Assembly (NCBI RefSeq): GCF_020687805.1
Contig: NZ_JAJEWQ010000001.1
Span: 478,973 to 542,972, forward strand
From: Planctobacterium marinum
GTDB taxonomy: Bacteria > Pseudomonadota > Gammaproteobacteria > Enterobacterales > Alteromonadaceae
Length of the DNA: 64,000 nucleotides
Direction: 5' to 3'
The translations under genes and the position numbers were made by a program. Shown piece after piece: positions 29,133-39,273 of the stretch. Each line of letters starts with the position of its first letter. The stretch's first letter is position 1. Under the pieces are notes generated by a model. The model saw only the letters and a list, made by a program, of their open reading frames with translations. It made no database searches and had not been told where the DNA came from.

Positions 29133-29284
29133 ATCTCATCCTGTCGTTTTATTATTGGGTATTAGTTGTATTGCCATTAAATGACAAAAGCAGCAGAGTT
29201 TATATCAAAAATGCAGAGGAATTGCTTTTAGAAATGCTTCGTTACGAATTAACGAGGTAAAGACGGGACGCTATGCCTTGTCGG

Positions 29285-29779
29285 TTATTTGTCGGTACTT
29301 TTGTGCGGTACACGCCAATCCTGAATCACACCGACGTCAGGAGCCAGTAACCGCCAATGACCCAGGGCTAAACTGATTTCAACCCGCCCTGAGGTCACAA
29401 GATTAACCGGTTTACCTTTGCCCGGACATAGCCAGTCAATCAGGTCGTTAAATCCGGGATTGTGGCCAAACAGGTATAGCCGTGTAATATCATCGCTCAG
29501 CTCACGCAGAATCGCGACCAGATTGTCCCGACTTGCTTCAATTAATCGCGGTTCCATACGCAAACACTGATAATCCCAGCGTTGTGCCTGAAAGTAACAT
29601 ACTGCAGTTGACCAGGCCCTGACAGCGGGAGAACAAAGCACCATGTCAGGTGCCTGCTGACTGTGGCTGGCCATTTCAGGTGCCTGCATCAGGCCGCGCT
29701 GATTGAGTGGTCGATAACAATCCTCGGTGGCGTATTTCCAACTGGATTTGGCGTGTCGACACAATATCAGTGTTTTCAT
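29285..29779 (-). CDS. SixA-like histidine phosphatase
   Basis: A 164-aa histidine-phosphatase-superfamily protein. The catalytic RHG-type motif is at the N-terminus (LILCRHAKSSW, with the nucleophile histidine after Arg) and the second catalytic histidine lies in LFGHNPGFNDL. Size and motifs fit SixA, which in E. coli dephosphorylates the phosphotransfer histidine of ArcB or of the nitrogen phosphotransferase system. Many homologues act on other phospho-compounds, so the substrate is open. The next gene upstream on the same strand is a TetR regulator 28 bp away, so co-transcription is possible. Confidence 0.8.
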   Translation of the reverse strand: MKTLILCRHAKSSWKYATEDCYRPLNQRGLMQAPEMASHSQQAPDMVLCSPAVRAWSTAVCYFQAQRWDYQCLRMEPRLIEASRDNLVAILRELSDDITRLYLFGHNPGFNDLIDWLCPGKGKPVNLVTSGRVEISLALGHWRLLAPDVGVIQDWRVPHKSTDK

Positions 29780-29807
29780 ACTTTATACCAACTCCATTAA
29801 ATGCCAG

Positions 29808-30404
29808 TTAGTGCGATGGTGTTTGTCTGAATATCGATGCCACAAACTGGGCGACTAATGCGGCGATCACTTCAGGCTCTCTGTTCAACTTTAATTGCGC
29901 TTTCAGGCCCATAATTTGCGCCTGAATAATGATTGCCAAACCTTTAGCCTGTGCGGAGATTTCTTCCGGGCTTTTCCCAAGCTCCGCCAATACCAACTCT
30001 GTTTGCTGCTGCAATTCATCACGCACTTCCAACAATGCGTTTCTGGCATAGCTTACTAAATCCGGTTGGCGGGTTTCTAATTCATTCACGGTTTTCACCA
30101 AAAAACACAGATCCGAGGGTGCGCTGTTGTCAGTGAAAATAGCCAGCGAAATGGTTTTTGTTAAACCTTCAATCGCAGTATCAGACCCGGCCATAGTAGT
30201 CTTCATTTTTAACAGCCATTGCTTTTTATAGCACTCAAGTGTTCTGAGGTATAAGGTGTCTTTGTCTCCGAAAGCCCCATAAATACTGCCCGGCCTCATG
30301 TCCATGGCATGCTGCAACTGCCTCATTGTTGTTGCACCATAGCCGTTCATCCAAAACAACTGCGTTGCCTTTTCGATGGCAGTGTCAATATTCACCCGAG
30401 TCAT
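29808..30404 (-). CDS. TetR-family transcriptional regulator
   Basis: A 198-aa repressor. The N-terminal helix-turn-helix reads AIEKATQLFWMNGYGATTMRQL...GSIYGAFGDKDTLY, the classic TetR pattern; the C-terminal part is a ligand-binding helical domain of the AcrR/NemR type. The start is ATG 30404 with GGAAA upstream; a TTG 12 bp earlier is less likely. Two palindromes (30421-30440 and 30446-30461) lie directly upstream, between it and a divergent AhpD-like gene, so it probably represses both. Confidence 0.92.
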   Translation of the reverse strand: MTRVNIDTAIEKATQLFWMNGYGATTMRQLQHAMDMRPGSIYGAFGDKDTLYLRTLECYKKQWLLKMKTTMAGSDTAIEGLTKTISLAIFTDNSAPSDLCFLVKTVNELETRQPDLVSYARNALLEVRDELQQQTELVLAELGKSPEEISAQAKGLAIIIQAQIMGLKAQLKLNREPEVIAALVAQFVASIFRQTPSH

Positions 30405-30420
30405 ATCTGTTTCCAATCAA

Positions 30421-30461
30421 ATTTGAACATTTGTTCAAATTTACCTTGAACAAGCGTTCAA
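30421..30461. promoter_or_regulatory. Twin TetR operators
   Basis: ATTTGAACATTTGTTCAAAT (30421-30440) is a perfect 20-bp inverted repeat. TTGAACAAGCGTTCAA (30446-30461) shares the TTGAAC/GTTCAA arms with a four-base spacer. The centres are 23 bp apart, about two helical turns. The sites lie 17 bp from the TetR start and 47 bp from the divergent gene. Confidence 0.85.
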
Positions 30462-30508
30462 TTTCAAATAAATTTAAATGGTAAATTCATTACAGAGGAC
30501 TAACAAAG

Positions 30509-31048
30509 ATGACTGATTTCACTCTCCACACTCTGGAAAGCGCACCAGAAGCAGCAAAACCTTTACTCAAAAAAAGCCAACAAGACTTCGGCATGATCCC
30601 AAATCTGCATGCCGTAATGGCTGAATCACCAGAAGCCTTAGAGGCCTATCAGCAATTGCACCGGTTGTTTACTCAAAGTTCATTGAATAAAGATGAGCTG
30701 ACGGTCGTCTGGCAAACCATTAACCGCGCCCATAATTGTCATTATTGTTTGCCGGCTCATAGCCTTGTGGCGCAAATGATGGGCGTTAACAGCGAGCTAA
30801 ACGACGACGTGAAAAATGGCAAAGTACTGGCAAATGCGAAACTCGAAACTTTGCGAGTAACCACGCTGGCGATGGTGGAGCAACGCGGTAATTTAAGTGC
30901 AGAGCAAACAGAAGCCTTTTATCAAGCGGGTTATTCTAATCAGGACATGTTGGCCATTATTTTAGGCATGGCGCAAAAGGTAATGAGCAATTTTACCAAT
31001 CACATCGCCAATACGCCGGTGGACGACGCATTTAAAAAGTACATTTAA
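30509..31048 (+). CDS. AhpD-like/carboxymuconolactone decarboxylase family protein
   Basis: A 179-aa all-helical protein. The redox motif in INRAHNCHYCLPAH has the CxxC and following histidine of the AhpD family, which serve as disulfide reductases in peroxide defence. The opening PEAAKPLLKKSQQDFGMIPNLHAVMAESPEALEAY is typical of the peroxidase-related CMD group. GAGGA precedes the ATG. It is divergent from the TetR gene and carries its operators, so expression is likely induced by a reactive small molecule. The electron partner and substrate are unknown. Confidence 0.85.
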   Translation: MTDFTLHTLESAPEAAKPLLKKSQQDFGMIPNLHAVMAESPEALEAYQQLHRLFTQSSLNKDELTVVWQTINRAHNCHYCLPAHSLVAQMMGVNSELNDDVKNGKVLANAKLETLRVTTLAMVEQRGNLSAEQTEAFYQAGYSNQDMLAIILGMAQKVMSNFTNHIANTPVDDAFKKYI

Positions 31049-31068
31049 TTCCATATTTTTAATATATC

Positions 31069-31100
31069 AAAGTTGCAATAATAAAGTTATTGCAACTTTT
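31069..31100 (+). terminator. Terminator after the AhpD-like gene
   Basis: A 13-bp stem (31069-31081 with 31087-31099) containing AAAGTTGCAATAA is followed by T residues. Confidence 0.85.
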
Positions 31101-31263
31101 CTGTTCCTGATCCCAACTCAAAAATAGGAAAATATTCAATAGTTTGTAATTTCCTTTTTATATTCAACTGCGCAAATTTTAAAAATATGACGGTTCATAC
31201 TGGTACAAATTAGATTTTATACAATACTGAAAAGACTAATTTGAAATAACGTTTTGCACCACT

Positions 31264-32898
31264 ATGCTTAACCAACTGACTGTAAAAACAAAACTCCTTT
31301 CACTTTGTGTCATTCCCTTATTCGCTTTTGTATTCATGAGCTTGTTTATGATCGGTATCATGGAAACACTGATTCGCGGCATCGACAGTCTTTATGATGA
31401 TCGCATAGTTCCACTAAAACAAATAAAAGTAGTTTCGGATAATTACGCGGTAAATATTGTCGATCATTACCACAAATATCGCGCGGGTTTAATCGATAAA
31501 AACAAACTACTTAGCGATATAAAACAATTTAGAAAAACCGCCGATGAAAACTGGCAAAAATACCTGCAAACAAAATTGACCAGTGAAGAAAAAAGGCTCA
31601 CTGAAGTGTCTGCCAGAGAGTTGCAAAATGTCGTTCGATTGATTGAATCCTACGAGCGAAATATTCAGACCTCGGCAAACAATCCATTGCAGGGAGATAA
31701 TTTTGTTAAAGAGCTCTATTCCGTATTTGATCCTTTAAGTGCCAGTTTTAATGACCTGATTGATTTACAACTGAATGAAGCCAGTAAATTCAAAGCTGAG
31801 TCAGATGCTGAATTTGAAACCACGGAAACACTGCTCTACATAACGTTATTTGCATTAATCATAGGAATGATCGTGCTGGCATGGCTTGTTTACCGCAGTA
31901 TTCAATTTGCATTGCGAGCGCTCAGAGACACCATTATTAATATTGCAGACACTGCCGATTTAAGACTGCGAGCCATTGATGACGGCGGTGATGAAATTGC
32001 AGAAACCGCCGCAGGTTTTAACAAAATGTTAGAGCGCCTTGAAAACCTGGTCAGAAACGTCTCTAAAGCAACCTATACCTTGTCTTCTTCTGCGGAAGAA
32101 ATGAGCAGTATCAGTACTCAGGTTGCAGCCACAGCCACTGAGCAAGAGCAGCAAACCACCATGATTGCCACAGCAATCACAGAAATGAGCACGGCCATTC
32201 AGGAAGTGGCCAATAATGCCAATAGCTCCTCTGTAAAAGCCAATGACGCCAATGGCAACGCTGCCATTGGCATTGAGAAGATACAGGACAATATAAAAGG
32301 CATTAACGAATTGTCGAATGTCGTGAATGAAAACGCACAAAAAATCACCTTATTAAATCAGCAAACCAATGAAATTAATCAGGTGGTGTTGATGATCCAG
32401 GGCATCGCTGAGCAAACAAATTTACTGGCCCTAAATGCGGCAATTGAAGCTGCCCGGGCCGGTGAATCAGGCAGAGGATTTGCCGTAGTTGCCGACGAAG
32501 TACGCCAGTTAGCTCACAACACTCAGGAGTCTACCACCAAGATCAACGATATGATTAGCAAACTACAGATGTCAGCCAAAGAAGCGGTAGAATCAATGTC
32601 TACAGCGCAGGACAAAGCCAGTCAAAGTGTGGAACACGCCAAAGATTCATCTAATGTTTTGCAGGAGATTGTCACTGCTGTGATGGAAATTTCAGATATC
32701 AATGCACAAGTCTCGGTAGCCACAGAAGAGCAAACTGCGGTTGCCAATGAAATCAGTGAAAATATCAATGAATTCACTATCAGTACCGGGATGGTGGCTG
32801 AAAACGCCAATCACAGTGCAGTAGCCAGTCAGGAATTGGCCAAGCTGGCCAGCGAACTACAGAGTCAAATTCAGATATTTAAAACCAACCAGGCGTAA
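31264..32898 (+). CDS. Methyl-accepting chemotaxis protein (four-helix-bundle type)
   Basis: A 544-aa chemoreceptor. TM1 (about 10-32), a periplasmic four-helix-bundle domain (about 35-188) and TM2 (about 190-211) are followed by a HAMP domain and a long coiled-coil signalling domain. The hairpin tip reads [37 protein letters not shown], the CheA/CheW contact site shared by all MCPs. Glu/Gln-rich methylation stretches flank it. No pentapeptide CheR tether is seen at the C-terminus. It stands alone with no che genes nearby. The ligand is unknown. Confidence 0.95.
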   Translation: MLNQLTVKTKLLSLCVIPLFAFVFMSLFMIGIMETLIRGIDSLYDDRIVPLKQIKVVSDNYAVNIVDHYHKYRAGLIDKNKLLSDIKQFRKTADENWQKYLQTKLTSEEKRLTEVSARELQNVVRLIESYERNIQTSANNPLQGDNFVKELYSVFDPLSASFNDLIDLQLNEASKFKAESDAEFETTETLLYITLFALIIGMIVLAWLVYRSIQFALRALRDTIINIADTADLRLRAIDDGGDEIAETAAGFNKMLERLENLVRNVSKATYTLSSSAEEMSSISTQVAATATEQEQQTTMIATAITEMSTAIQEVANNANSSSVKANDANGNAAIGIEKIQDNIKGINELSNVVNENAQKITLLNQQTNEINQVVLMIQGIAEQTNLLALNAAIEAARAGESGRGFAVVADEVRQLAHNTQESTTKINDMISKLQMSAKEAVESMSTAQDKASQSVEHAKDSSNVLQEIVTAVMEISDINAQVSVATEEQTAVANEISENINEFTISTGMVAENANHSAVASQELAKLASELQSQIQIFKTNQA

Positions 32899-32909
32899 CC
32901 CCTTACGCC
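32892..32909 (+). terminator. Hairpin over the MCP stop codon
   Basis: GGCGTAA and TTACGCC pair over a CCCC loop, with the stop codon inside the stem. There is no clear T tract, so termination is unsure. A second inverted repeat (CAGGTTTT 32933-32940 with AAAACCTG 32953-32960) follows. Confidence 0.45.
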
Positions 32910-33041
32910 AGAGTGTGATTGTAAAGATTTGTCAGGTTTTCTAAATAAAAGTAAAACCTGCAGCGAGGTACGGTGCTAAATGCTAACATCCGCGTCTAAT
33001 TCGCCCTATAATTTACTCATTCCACATTAAACGGAAGTACC

Positions 33042-34145
33042 ATGAAAGCCAAGACACTCTCCCTCTCGCTGTTATTCAGTCTGATTTCCTGCAGCGAAGT
33101 TAAACCCCCGCCCGAGCCTGCAATTCGCCCCATCACCTGGGTGCAGGCTGAACCGTCATCTTTCAAACAAATTCGCAGATTGTCGGGAACCATTCAACCG
33201 GTAGAGGCCACCAATTTAAGTTTTGAAGTTGGCGGCAAAATCAAAACCATCGATGTTGATTTAGGGGACAGGATTCAAAAGGGTCAGATTATTGCGAGAC
33301 TGGACCAGCGCACCTATCGGTTGTCGCTGCAATCTGCAGAAGCAAACTTACAACAGGCCAAATCTTCGTTAAGTGAAGCACAGAACGAATTTACGCGCTA
33401 CAAAGAGCTTATCGCAAAAGGACTGGTGTCGGCGTCGGGGTTTGACAATGTCAAAGCAGCCTTTGAGTCTGCAGAATCAGCCGTCAATATTGCGCAGGCG
33501 CAACTGGATATCGCCAGAAAAGATCTGGCAGATACCGAATTAGAAGCTCCCTATGATGGCACGGTGACTAAAAGACTGGCGGAACCGTCCATGCAGATAT
33601 CACCCGGTCAGGCAATTTTCGAAATTGAAGGAACAGACGGCCTGGAAGTAAAAGTAATGGTACCAGAAACCTTAATTTCCCGGCTGAACAAAGAAGTTGA
33701 TGTCGCCGTGAGCTTTCCGGCATTACCAGGCATGAGCAACACGGGAACAATTACCGAATTAGGTTCCCGAGCTGAATCAGCGAATGCCTTTCCGGTCAAT
33801 GTTTTTGTGCTCTCGCCACCTAAAGAACTCAGAGCAGGTATGACAGCTGAAGTGGACTTCTCGTTTCAGGGGGCGGGACGGACCGGCTATTCTGGTGACA
33901 TTTTCAGGCTGCCCATTGCCGCCATCATGCCTGGTCAGGGTCAGACAAGTTATATATTTGTGTTTGACCCAACCAGTCAAACAGTCAGCAAACGCTTAGT
34001 GCAAACAGAGAACATTTACGACAATCAGATATTGGTAAGTACGGGCCTTGAACCGGGCGAAATTGTTGCCACAGCCGGGGTCAACTACCTACAGGATGGA
34101 CAAACAGTCAAATTGCTCGATAAGCATGTTCAGCAGTATAACTAA
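33042..34145 (+). CDS. RND efflux periplasmic adaptor lipoprotein
   Basis: A 367-aa membrane-fusion protein. The signal peptide ends LISC with lipidated C17. The order is that of the AcrA/MexA family: a beta-barrel/lipoyl start (LSFEVGGKIKTIDVDLGDRIQKGQIIARLD), an alpha-helical hairpin (about 95-155), a second lipoyl half (LEAPYDGTVTKRL) and a C-terminal barrel. It links the RND permease three codons downstream to an outer-membrane channel, not encoded nearby. Substrates are unknown. Confidence 0.92.
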   Translation: MKAKTLSLSLLFSLISCSEVKPPPEPAIRPITWVQAEPSSFKQIRRLSGTIQPVEATNLSFEVGGKIKTIDVDLGDRIQKGQIIARLDQRTYRLSLQSAEANLQQAKSSLSEAQNEFTRYKELIAKGLVSASGFDNVKAAFESAESAVNIAQAQLDIARKDLADTELEAPYDGTVTKRLAEPSMQISPGQAIFEIEGTDGLEVKVMVPETLISRLNKEVDVAVSFPALPGMSNTGTITELGSRAESANAFPVNVFVLSPPKELRAGMTAEVDFSFQGAGRTGYSGDIFRLPIAAIMPGQGQTSYIFVFDPTSQTVSKRLVQTENIYDNQILVSTGLEPGEIVATAGVNYLQDGQTVKLLDKHVQQYN

Positions 34146-34154
34146 GAGGTGAAC

Positions 34155-37100
34155 ATGAACTTAACTGAGATAGCTTTTCAGTATCGCAAGCCGGTATTGA
34201 TGATTTTGGTACTATTGCTGATCAACGGCCTATTTGCCTATTTTACCTTGCCAGCCAAAGAAGATCCGACCATAACCATCAGAACAGCAGTGGTCAGCAC
34301 CCGATTTGAGGGAATGTCGCCAGAACGTGTCGAACAGTTGATTACTAAAAAACTCGAAGAAGAAATTCGCAAAATACCGGAAGTGGAAAAGATTCGCTCT
34401 ACCTCTTCAACAGGACTTTCCACAATTCACGTTGAAGTATACGACCGTTATTTTGATCTGGAACTTATCTGGCAGGATCTGCGCAACAAGGTAAAACAAG
34501 CCCAGGCAAATTTGCCATCTGGCACCCAAACTCCGTTTGTTAACGATTCTTATGGTGACGTGGCTGTAGCCACCCTCGCCCTCACTTCAGATGACTTTTC
34601 GCCGGCAGAAATGGCCGACATCAGTACCCATATCCGCGATATGTTGTATTCGGTACCCGGTACAGAAAAAGTGGACATTTCGGGCACGCAGGAAGAACGA
34701 ATATTTTTGGAAGCCTCAGGGGCCAAATTATCGCAATTGGGCATTTCTCCCTACACATTGAGCGCGGAATTATCAAAGCAAAATATAATCATGCCCGGAG
34801 GACAGATTGATACTGGCAGCAAAGCCTTTGTGGTAGAACCTACCGGAAACTTCAATTCAATAGAGGATATCAGTAACACCCATATCTCTATTCCGGGCAA
34901 TGAAGAAACCATCGCATTGAAAGATATTGTCACCATTAAAAGAGATTATCGCGATCCTGTGTATCAACCCGCTTACTTCAATGGCAAGCCAGCAATTATG
35001 TTTGCTATCAATATGGCCAGCAACTACAACATATTAGAATATGCGCCACGGCTTAAAAGCACTCTGGACAGAATCCTCAATACACTGCCTATTGGTTACA
35101 ACATTGAAGTGGCAACCTGGCAAGCAGACCAGGTGGACAAAACCGTATCCAATGTCTCAGTCAGTGTGTTGCAAACCTTGATAATTGTCTTGCTGGTGGT
35201 GATATTCTTTCTCGGTAAACGTACAGGGTTGATCGTCGGCTCGATCATTCCCTTCGTAATGCTGGTCACGCTGGCTATTATGCAATTCAGCGGCATGCTG
35301 CTGGAACGCATGAGTCTGGCTACCCTGATAATTGCGCTGGGGCTATTAGTAGACAACGGTATTGTCGTAGCCGAAGATTTCAAACGGCGACTTGAAACAG
35401 GTGTTGCGCGAAAGCAGGCTATGATTCAGGGAGGCAAAGAGCTAGCGATGCCGCTACTTAGCTCCTCGCTGACCACCATTTTATTCTTCATTCCTCTGAT
35501 GATGGCTGAACACGCGGCCGGTGAATATACCCGCTCAATTTCATTGGTGATATTAATTACTTTGTTGAGCAGTTGGCTACTGGCACTGTGTGTGACTCCG
35601 GTCCTGTGTTATTACTTCATTAAAGTAGACGACACCGCAAGCAATTCGGACAACAACAGTGCCCTTCCAGCGAGCACTATGTTGGGCAACATTCAGCAGC
35701 AGTATCGCGATTTCCTGCATTGGATATTAGCGCACAGGGGCGTATTTGGCGGCATAATGTTGGGCCTGTTTATACTCAGCCTTTTGAGTTTTAACTTTGT
35801 TTCAAAACAGTTTTTTCCCGACTCTGATCGCAATCAACTTACCGTGAATATTGAAATGGCTAACGGTACCTCGTCCCGCACAACTAACAAGCAAATGCAG
35901 GACATTTTTGCCTGGTTGAACGACAAAGAACAATTTCCGGAAATTGAGCGTTTCACCGGTTATGTTGGGTTTGGCGGGCCACGCTTTGTGCTGTCACTCA
36001 ACCCTATCGATCCCGCTGATAACAAAGGATTTATTGTTATCAATTTGACAGATGCAGAGACAGTGGATGCCATGCAACAACGCTTGCACAAAGGTTTTAT
36101 CGAAAATTTCCCCGATGTTTTCGCCCGGGTGGAAAAAATGTTTCTTGGTCCTTCCGATTCCAACACCATTAAAATTCAGGTGAAAGGCCCGGACAAAGAC
36201 ATTATTTACAGCAAGGCTCAGGAGGTCATGGCGTTATTGCAATCAATACCTGATACCGTGGATATTCGTCAGGACTGGGAAAACCTGATTGTTAAGGTTC
36301 AGGTGCAGGTTGATCAACATAGGGCAAGACGTGTCGGCATTACTTCAGAAGACATCGCCAATGAGCTACAGGGCTTTTTTTCCGGTTCATTAGTAACTGA
36401 ATACCGCGAAAATGAAGATATTATTCCGGTGATGTTTCGCGCGAATGAAAGCGAGCGCTTTAATCTCGACAGGCTGCGCACTGTGTCCATCTACTCCAGT
36501 AAGTTAGGACAGGCCGTCCCCTTGTTTCAGGTGGCTGACTTCGGGCCTGTATATCAGTATTCAAAGATTCAACGCGAGAATTTATTTCGCACGGTAAGTG
36601 TTGAAGGACGCAACCTGATGATGTCTGCAGAGGATTTAAAGGCGCTGATAGATGCCGATATCCAGGCGCTGGCTGCCGATCTCCCCTTAAACCACTATAT
36701 CGAATACGACGGAGTTATTGTGGAATCTGCCGGTGCTGCAGAAGCACTCAGTGCCAACATGCCACTGGCGATGGCCATCATTGTTATTCTATTGGTACTG
36801 CAGTTTAACTCGTTCCGACGCGCCGGGATTATTCTCCTCACCATCCCGTTGTCTGTTATCGGTACCGTTATCGGACTGCTGGTGATGAATGCCCCCAGTG
36901 GTTTTATGGTAACGCTGGGGATCTACAGCCTGGCGGGGATTATTATCAATAATGCCATCGTGCTGATAGACAGAATTGACATCGAACGGCAGGAAGGAAA
37001 AACAGATTTTAATGCTATTGTCGATGCCTGCATTACCCGGCTTCGTCCAATAACGATGACCACCATCACCACTGTGATGGGATTGCTGCCTCTGATAGTG

Positions 37101-37238
37101 TTTAAAGATCCGTTGTTTTACGGCATGGCGGTGGTTATTGCTTTCGGCCTAGCGGTGGGCACACTGCTGACCCTGGGCGTAGTTCCTGTCCTCTATGCGG
37201 TATTTTATCGCATCAACACCGTCGCAAAGTCGGACTAA
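34155..37238 (+). CDS. RND efflux permease
   Basis: A 1027-aa inner-membrane pump with 12 TMs and two large periplasmic loops. It keeps the TM4 proton-relay motif LIIALGLLVDNGIVVAEDF and the TM10 lysine region typical of hydrophobe/amphiphile exporters. The start is ATG 34155 with AAGAGG five bases upstream; an in-frame GTG lies six bases earlier. It follows the adaptor closely, so the two form an operon. A hairpin at 37249-37272 probably ends the transcript. Confidence 0.92.
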   Translation: MNLTEIAFQYRKPVLMILVLLLINGLFAYFTLPAKEDPTITIRTAVVSTRFEGMSPERVEQLITKKLEEEIRKIPEVEKIRSTSSTGLSTIHVEVYDRYFDLELIWQDLRNKVKQAQANLPSGTQTPFVNDSYGDVAVATLALTSDDFSPAEMADISTHIRDMLYSVPGTEKVDISGTQEERIFLEASGAKLSQLGISPYTLSAELSKQNIIMPGGQIDTGSKAFVVEPTGNFNSIEDISNTHISIPGNEETIALKDIVTIKRDYRDPVYQPAYFNGKPAIMFAINMASNYNILEYAPRLKSTLDRILNTLPIGYNIEVATWQADQVDKTVSNVSVSVLQTLIIVLLVVIFFLGKRTGLIVGSIIPFVMLVTLAIMQFSGMLLERMSLATLIIALGLLVDNGIVVAEDFKRRLETGVARKQAMIQGGKELAMPLLSSSLTTILFFIPLMMAEHAAGEYTRSISLVILITLLSSWLLALCVTPVLCYYFIKVDDTASNSDNNSALPASTMLGNIQQQYRDFLHWILAHRGVFGGIMLGLFILSLLSFNFVSKQFFPDSDRNQLTVNIEMANGTSSRTTNKQMQDIFAWLNDKEQFPEIERFTGYVGFGGPRFVLSLNPIDPADNKGFIVINLTDAETVDAMQQRLHKGFIENFPDVFARVEKMFLGPSDSNTIKIQVKGPDKDIIYSKAQEVMALLQSIPDTVDIRQDWENLIVKVQVQVDQHRARRVGITSEDIANELQGFFSGSLVTEYRENEDIIPVMFRANESERFNLDRLRTVSIYSSKLGQAVPLFQVADFGPVYQYSKIQRENLFRTVSVEGRNLMMSAEDLKALIDADIQALAADLPLNHYIEYDGVIVESAGAAEALSANMPLAMAIIVILLVLQFNSFRRAGIILLTIPLSVIGTVIGLLVMNAPSGFMVTLGIYSLAGIIINNAIVLIDRIDIERQEGKTDFNAIVDACITRLRPITMTTITTVMGLLPLIVFKDPLFYGMAVVIAFGLAVGTLLTLGVVPVLYAVFYRINTVAKSD

Positions 37239-37248
37239 GAAATGTTTT

Positions 37249-37272
37249 CGGGAATGTCTGGTGACATTCCCG
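37249..37272. terminator. Strong hairpin between convergent RND and MCP genes
   Basis: A perfect 10-bp stem (CGGGAATGTC with GACATTCCCG) has a TGGT loop, and AAAACATTT follows on the minus side. A second nested inverted repeat lies at about 37285-37328 (GGTCTGTT with AACAGACC around CAGAATGTATTCTG). Both are placed to stop transcripts from either side. Confidence 0.65.
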
Positions 37273-37352
37273 CCATACAGTCAGGGTCTGTTGAACTATG
37301 CAGAATGTATTCTGTTCCAAACAGACCTATTTTAGTCGCGAAACCGTCACTG

Positions 37353-38984
37353 CTAAATCTGGAATTTCTTCATTTCTGACTGCAACTCTTCTGACGACTG
37401 CCTGATTAAATCCGCTTTGTCATGGGCACTACGTGATACCTGTGCGGTGTCACGACTCATTTTGGAAATATCGCTGATACGTAGGTTGGCCAGTTCCGCT
37501 AATTGCAATTGCTGCTGTGAGGCCACGGCGATATTTTGGCTTTTTTGCGCACTGTCTTCAATAAGCGTAAACATTTCATCCAGTGCTTCTCTGACCTGAG
37601 AAGAACAAGAAACACTGTGCTCACTGGTTTTAATGCTGGTTTCTACTGAATCGATCGCGTCTCTGGCTACTTTTTGTAAACGCTCAATCATATTGTGAAT
37701 TTCCTGAGTGCTTTCCGAGGTGCGTTTTGCCAGATTCCTGACTTCATCAGCCACAACAGCAAAACCTCGCCCTTGTTCACCGGCCCTGGCTGCCTCAATT
37801 GCAGCATTAAGTGCCAGTAGATTGGTTTGCTCTGCAACACCTTGTATAACATGCAGCACCCCTTCAATCCCTTGTACTTCCTCACCCAGTACGTGAATAC
37901 TCTCACCGGCTTTTTCGATTTGTCGTTCCAGCTCTGTGATGGTCGTTGTGGATTCCTGTGTGAGTTCGCTGGCTTCATCACCTTTTTGTTTTGCCGCATT
38001 AATTGCCACCGCTGTACTGGCCACGTCTTCGTTTACTTTTTGTGCGGTTGTGGCAATCTCTTCTATTGATCTGGCTACCGTTTCAGTTTCACTGTTAAGC
38101 GAGCCGGTCAACTTATCCAGGTGCAATGACTGCTCTTCTGAATCTTTTACCTGCTCTTTCAATACCCGGGATACACCGTTGATGTTAGTGACAACATCGG
38201 TCAGCGCTTTTCGCATGTAAGTAATCGAACCCATTATACTGTCCGGGCGAAAATCGAAATCAAAGCTGTCGTCTTTCAAATCTCCCTTGGATACACGACT
38301 GACCGTGGACACTACCTGTTTAATCTCGGCACCAAGGTCTTGTTGTAAACGGGTGCCAAAATAATAGAGATAAAACGCGATTCCTATGGCAATAAGCGTA
38401 GACAACCCCACTAACCAACGGGCAATCGACCAATATCGCTCATCCACTTCTTTGAAACTAATACCAGTGCCCACATACCAGCCCCAACCCGGAGTGCGTT
38501 GCACTACAGAGGTAAGTTCCACCACTTCACCATCGCGTTTAGAAGTCCAGTCATAATTAACCATCTGGCCGTTACCCCGCATCGCTACCCGCTCCACTAA
38601 AGCACCAATGCTGTTGCCTTTGGCATCTTTAAAGTCGTTGAAACTGGTTCCCACCAGTTGCGGGTCGTGCGGCGCGGCAATAAAATCCAGGCTTTCATCA
38701 ACGACATACACATATTCCGAGTCGTGATATTTGTTTTCCTGTAATATTGACGCGGCAATCATCTTGGCCTGTGTCTCCTGTAGCTTTCCGGATACAGTAA
38801 GCCGCTCTAATTGAACAATCGCAGAATAAGTGCTTTTAAATAACTGCTCAATGCGAGCAATATTATCTTGCTCACTGGCGATTTTTAACGCGTGTAATCC
38901 CAATAACGCGATACTGGACATAGATGCAGTGATCACAATAACCAGCAACAGTACTTTGGATTTTAGGGTGATTTTTGCAAACAT
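37353..38984 (-). CDS. Methyl-accepting chemotaxis protein with single Cache sensor
   Basis: A 543-aa chemoreceptor. TM1 is near the N-terminus ([21 protein letters not shown]). A periplasmic single-Cache type 2 domain (about 35-190) includes [27 protein letters not shown] and [14 protein letters not shown]2, HAMP and the signalling hairpin ([24 protein letters not shown]) follow. Such Cache domains bind small carboxylates or similar ligands. The start is ATG 38984 with GGAG eight bases upstream; the longer frame from 39029 lacks a ribosome site. Two LacI-type operators lie 110 and 198 bp upstream, so the gene seems tied to a sugar regulon. Confidence 0.93.
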   Translation of the reverse strand: MFAKITLKSKVLLLVIVITASMSSIALLGLHALKIASEQDNIARIEQLFKSTYSAIVQLERLTVSGKLQETQAKMIAASILQENKYHDSEYVYVVDESLDFIAAPHDPQLVGTSFNDFKDAKGNSIGALVERVAMRGNGQMVNYDWTSKRDGEVVELTSVVQRTPGWGWYVGTGISFKEVDERYWSIARWLVGLSTLIAIGIAFYLYYFGTRLQQDLGAEIKQVVSTVSRVSKGDLKDDSFDFDFRPDSIMGSITYMRKALTDVVTNINGVSRVLKEQVKDSEEQSLHLDKLTGSLNSETETVARSIEEIATTAQKVNEDVASTAVAINAAKQKGDEASELTQESTTTITELERQIEKAGESIHVLGEEVQGIEGVLHVIQGVAEQTNLLALNAAIEAARAGEQGRGFAVVADEVRNLAKRTSESTQEIHNMIERLQKVARDAIDSVETSIKTSEHSVSCSSQVREALDEMFTLIEDSAQKSQNIAVASQQQLQLAELANLRISDISKMSRDTAQVSRSAHDKADLIRQSSEELQSEMKKFQI

Positions 38985-39093
38985 AGTGGCGCTCCAAACA
39001 AATATCATCAGCACGCAAATAACGTACAAAAAACCGTTACTGTTGACTAATTATATTCACAATAATTAACTGTAAATAAGTTATAGTCCAATT

Positions 39094-39107
39094 TGACAAC
39101 GCTGTCA
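39094..39107. promoter_or_regulatory. LacI-type operator, site 1 upstream of the Cache MCP
   Basis: TGACAACGCTGTCA is a palindrome with one off pair and the CG core of LacI-family sites. A third half-site TTGTTGTCA follows at 39110-39118. From memory the pattern resembles operators for GlcNAc-type (NagR) repressors in this order; that match needs checking. Confidence 0.6.
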
Positions 39108-39181
39108 TTTTGTTGTCAGAGCAGTTTTCCTGATGAGTGTATTTTCATCAACCTGTCTGAAAAAGAAACAATATACGGATA

Positions 39182-39195
39182 TGACAACGTTGTCA
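39182..39195. promoter_or_regulatory. LacI-type operator, site 2 upstream of the Cache MCP
   Basis: TGACAACGTTGTCA is a perfect palindrome and repeats site 1 with one base changed. The centres are 88 bp apart, so the two sites could hold a repressor-bound DNA loop. Confidence 0.65.
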
Positions 39196-39273
39196 TTTAT
39201 TAACTAAAAGATCAAGGAAAAATAACAAATCTGCAAAATTACTTTGCTTTGAGGGGATGTTTTGAGTGATATT

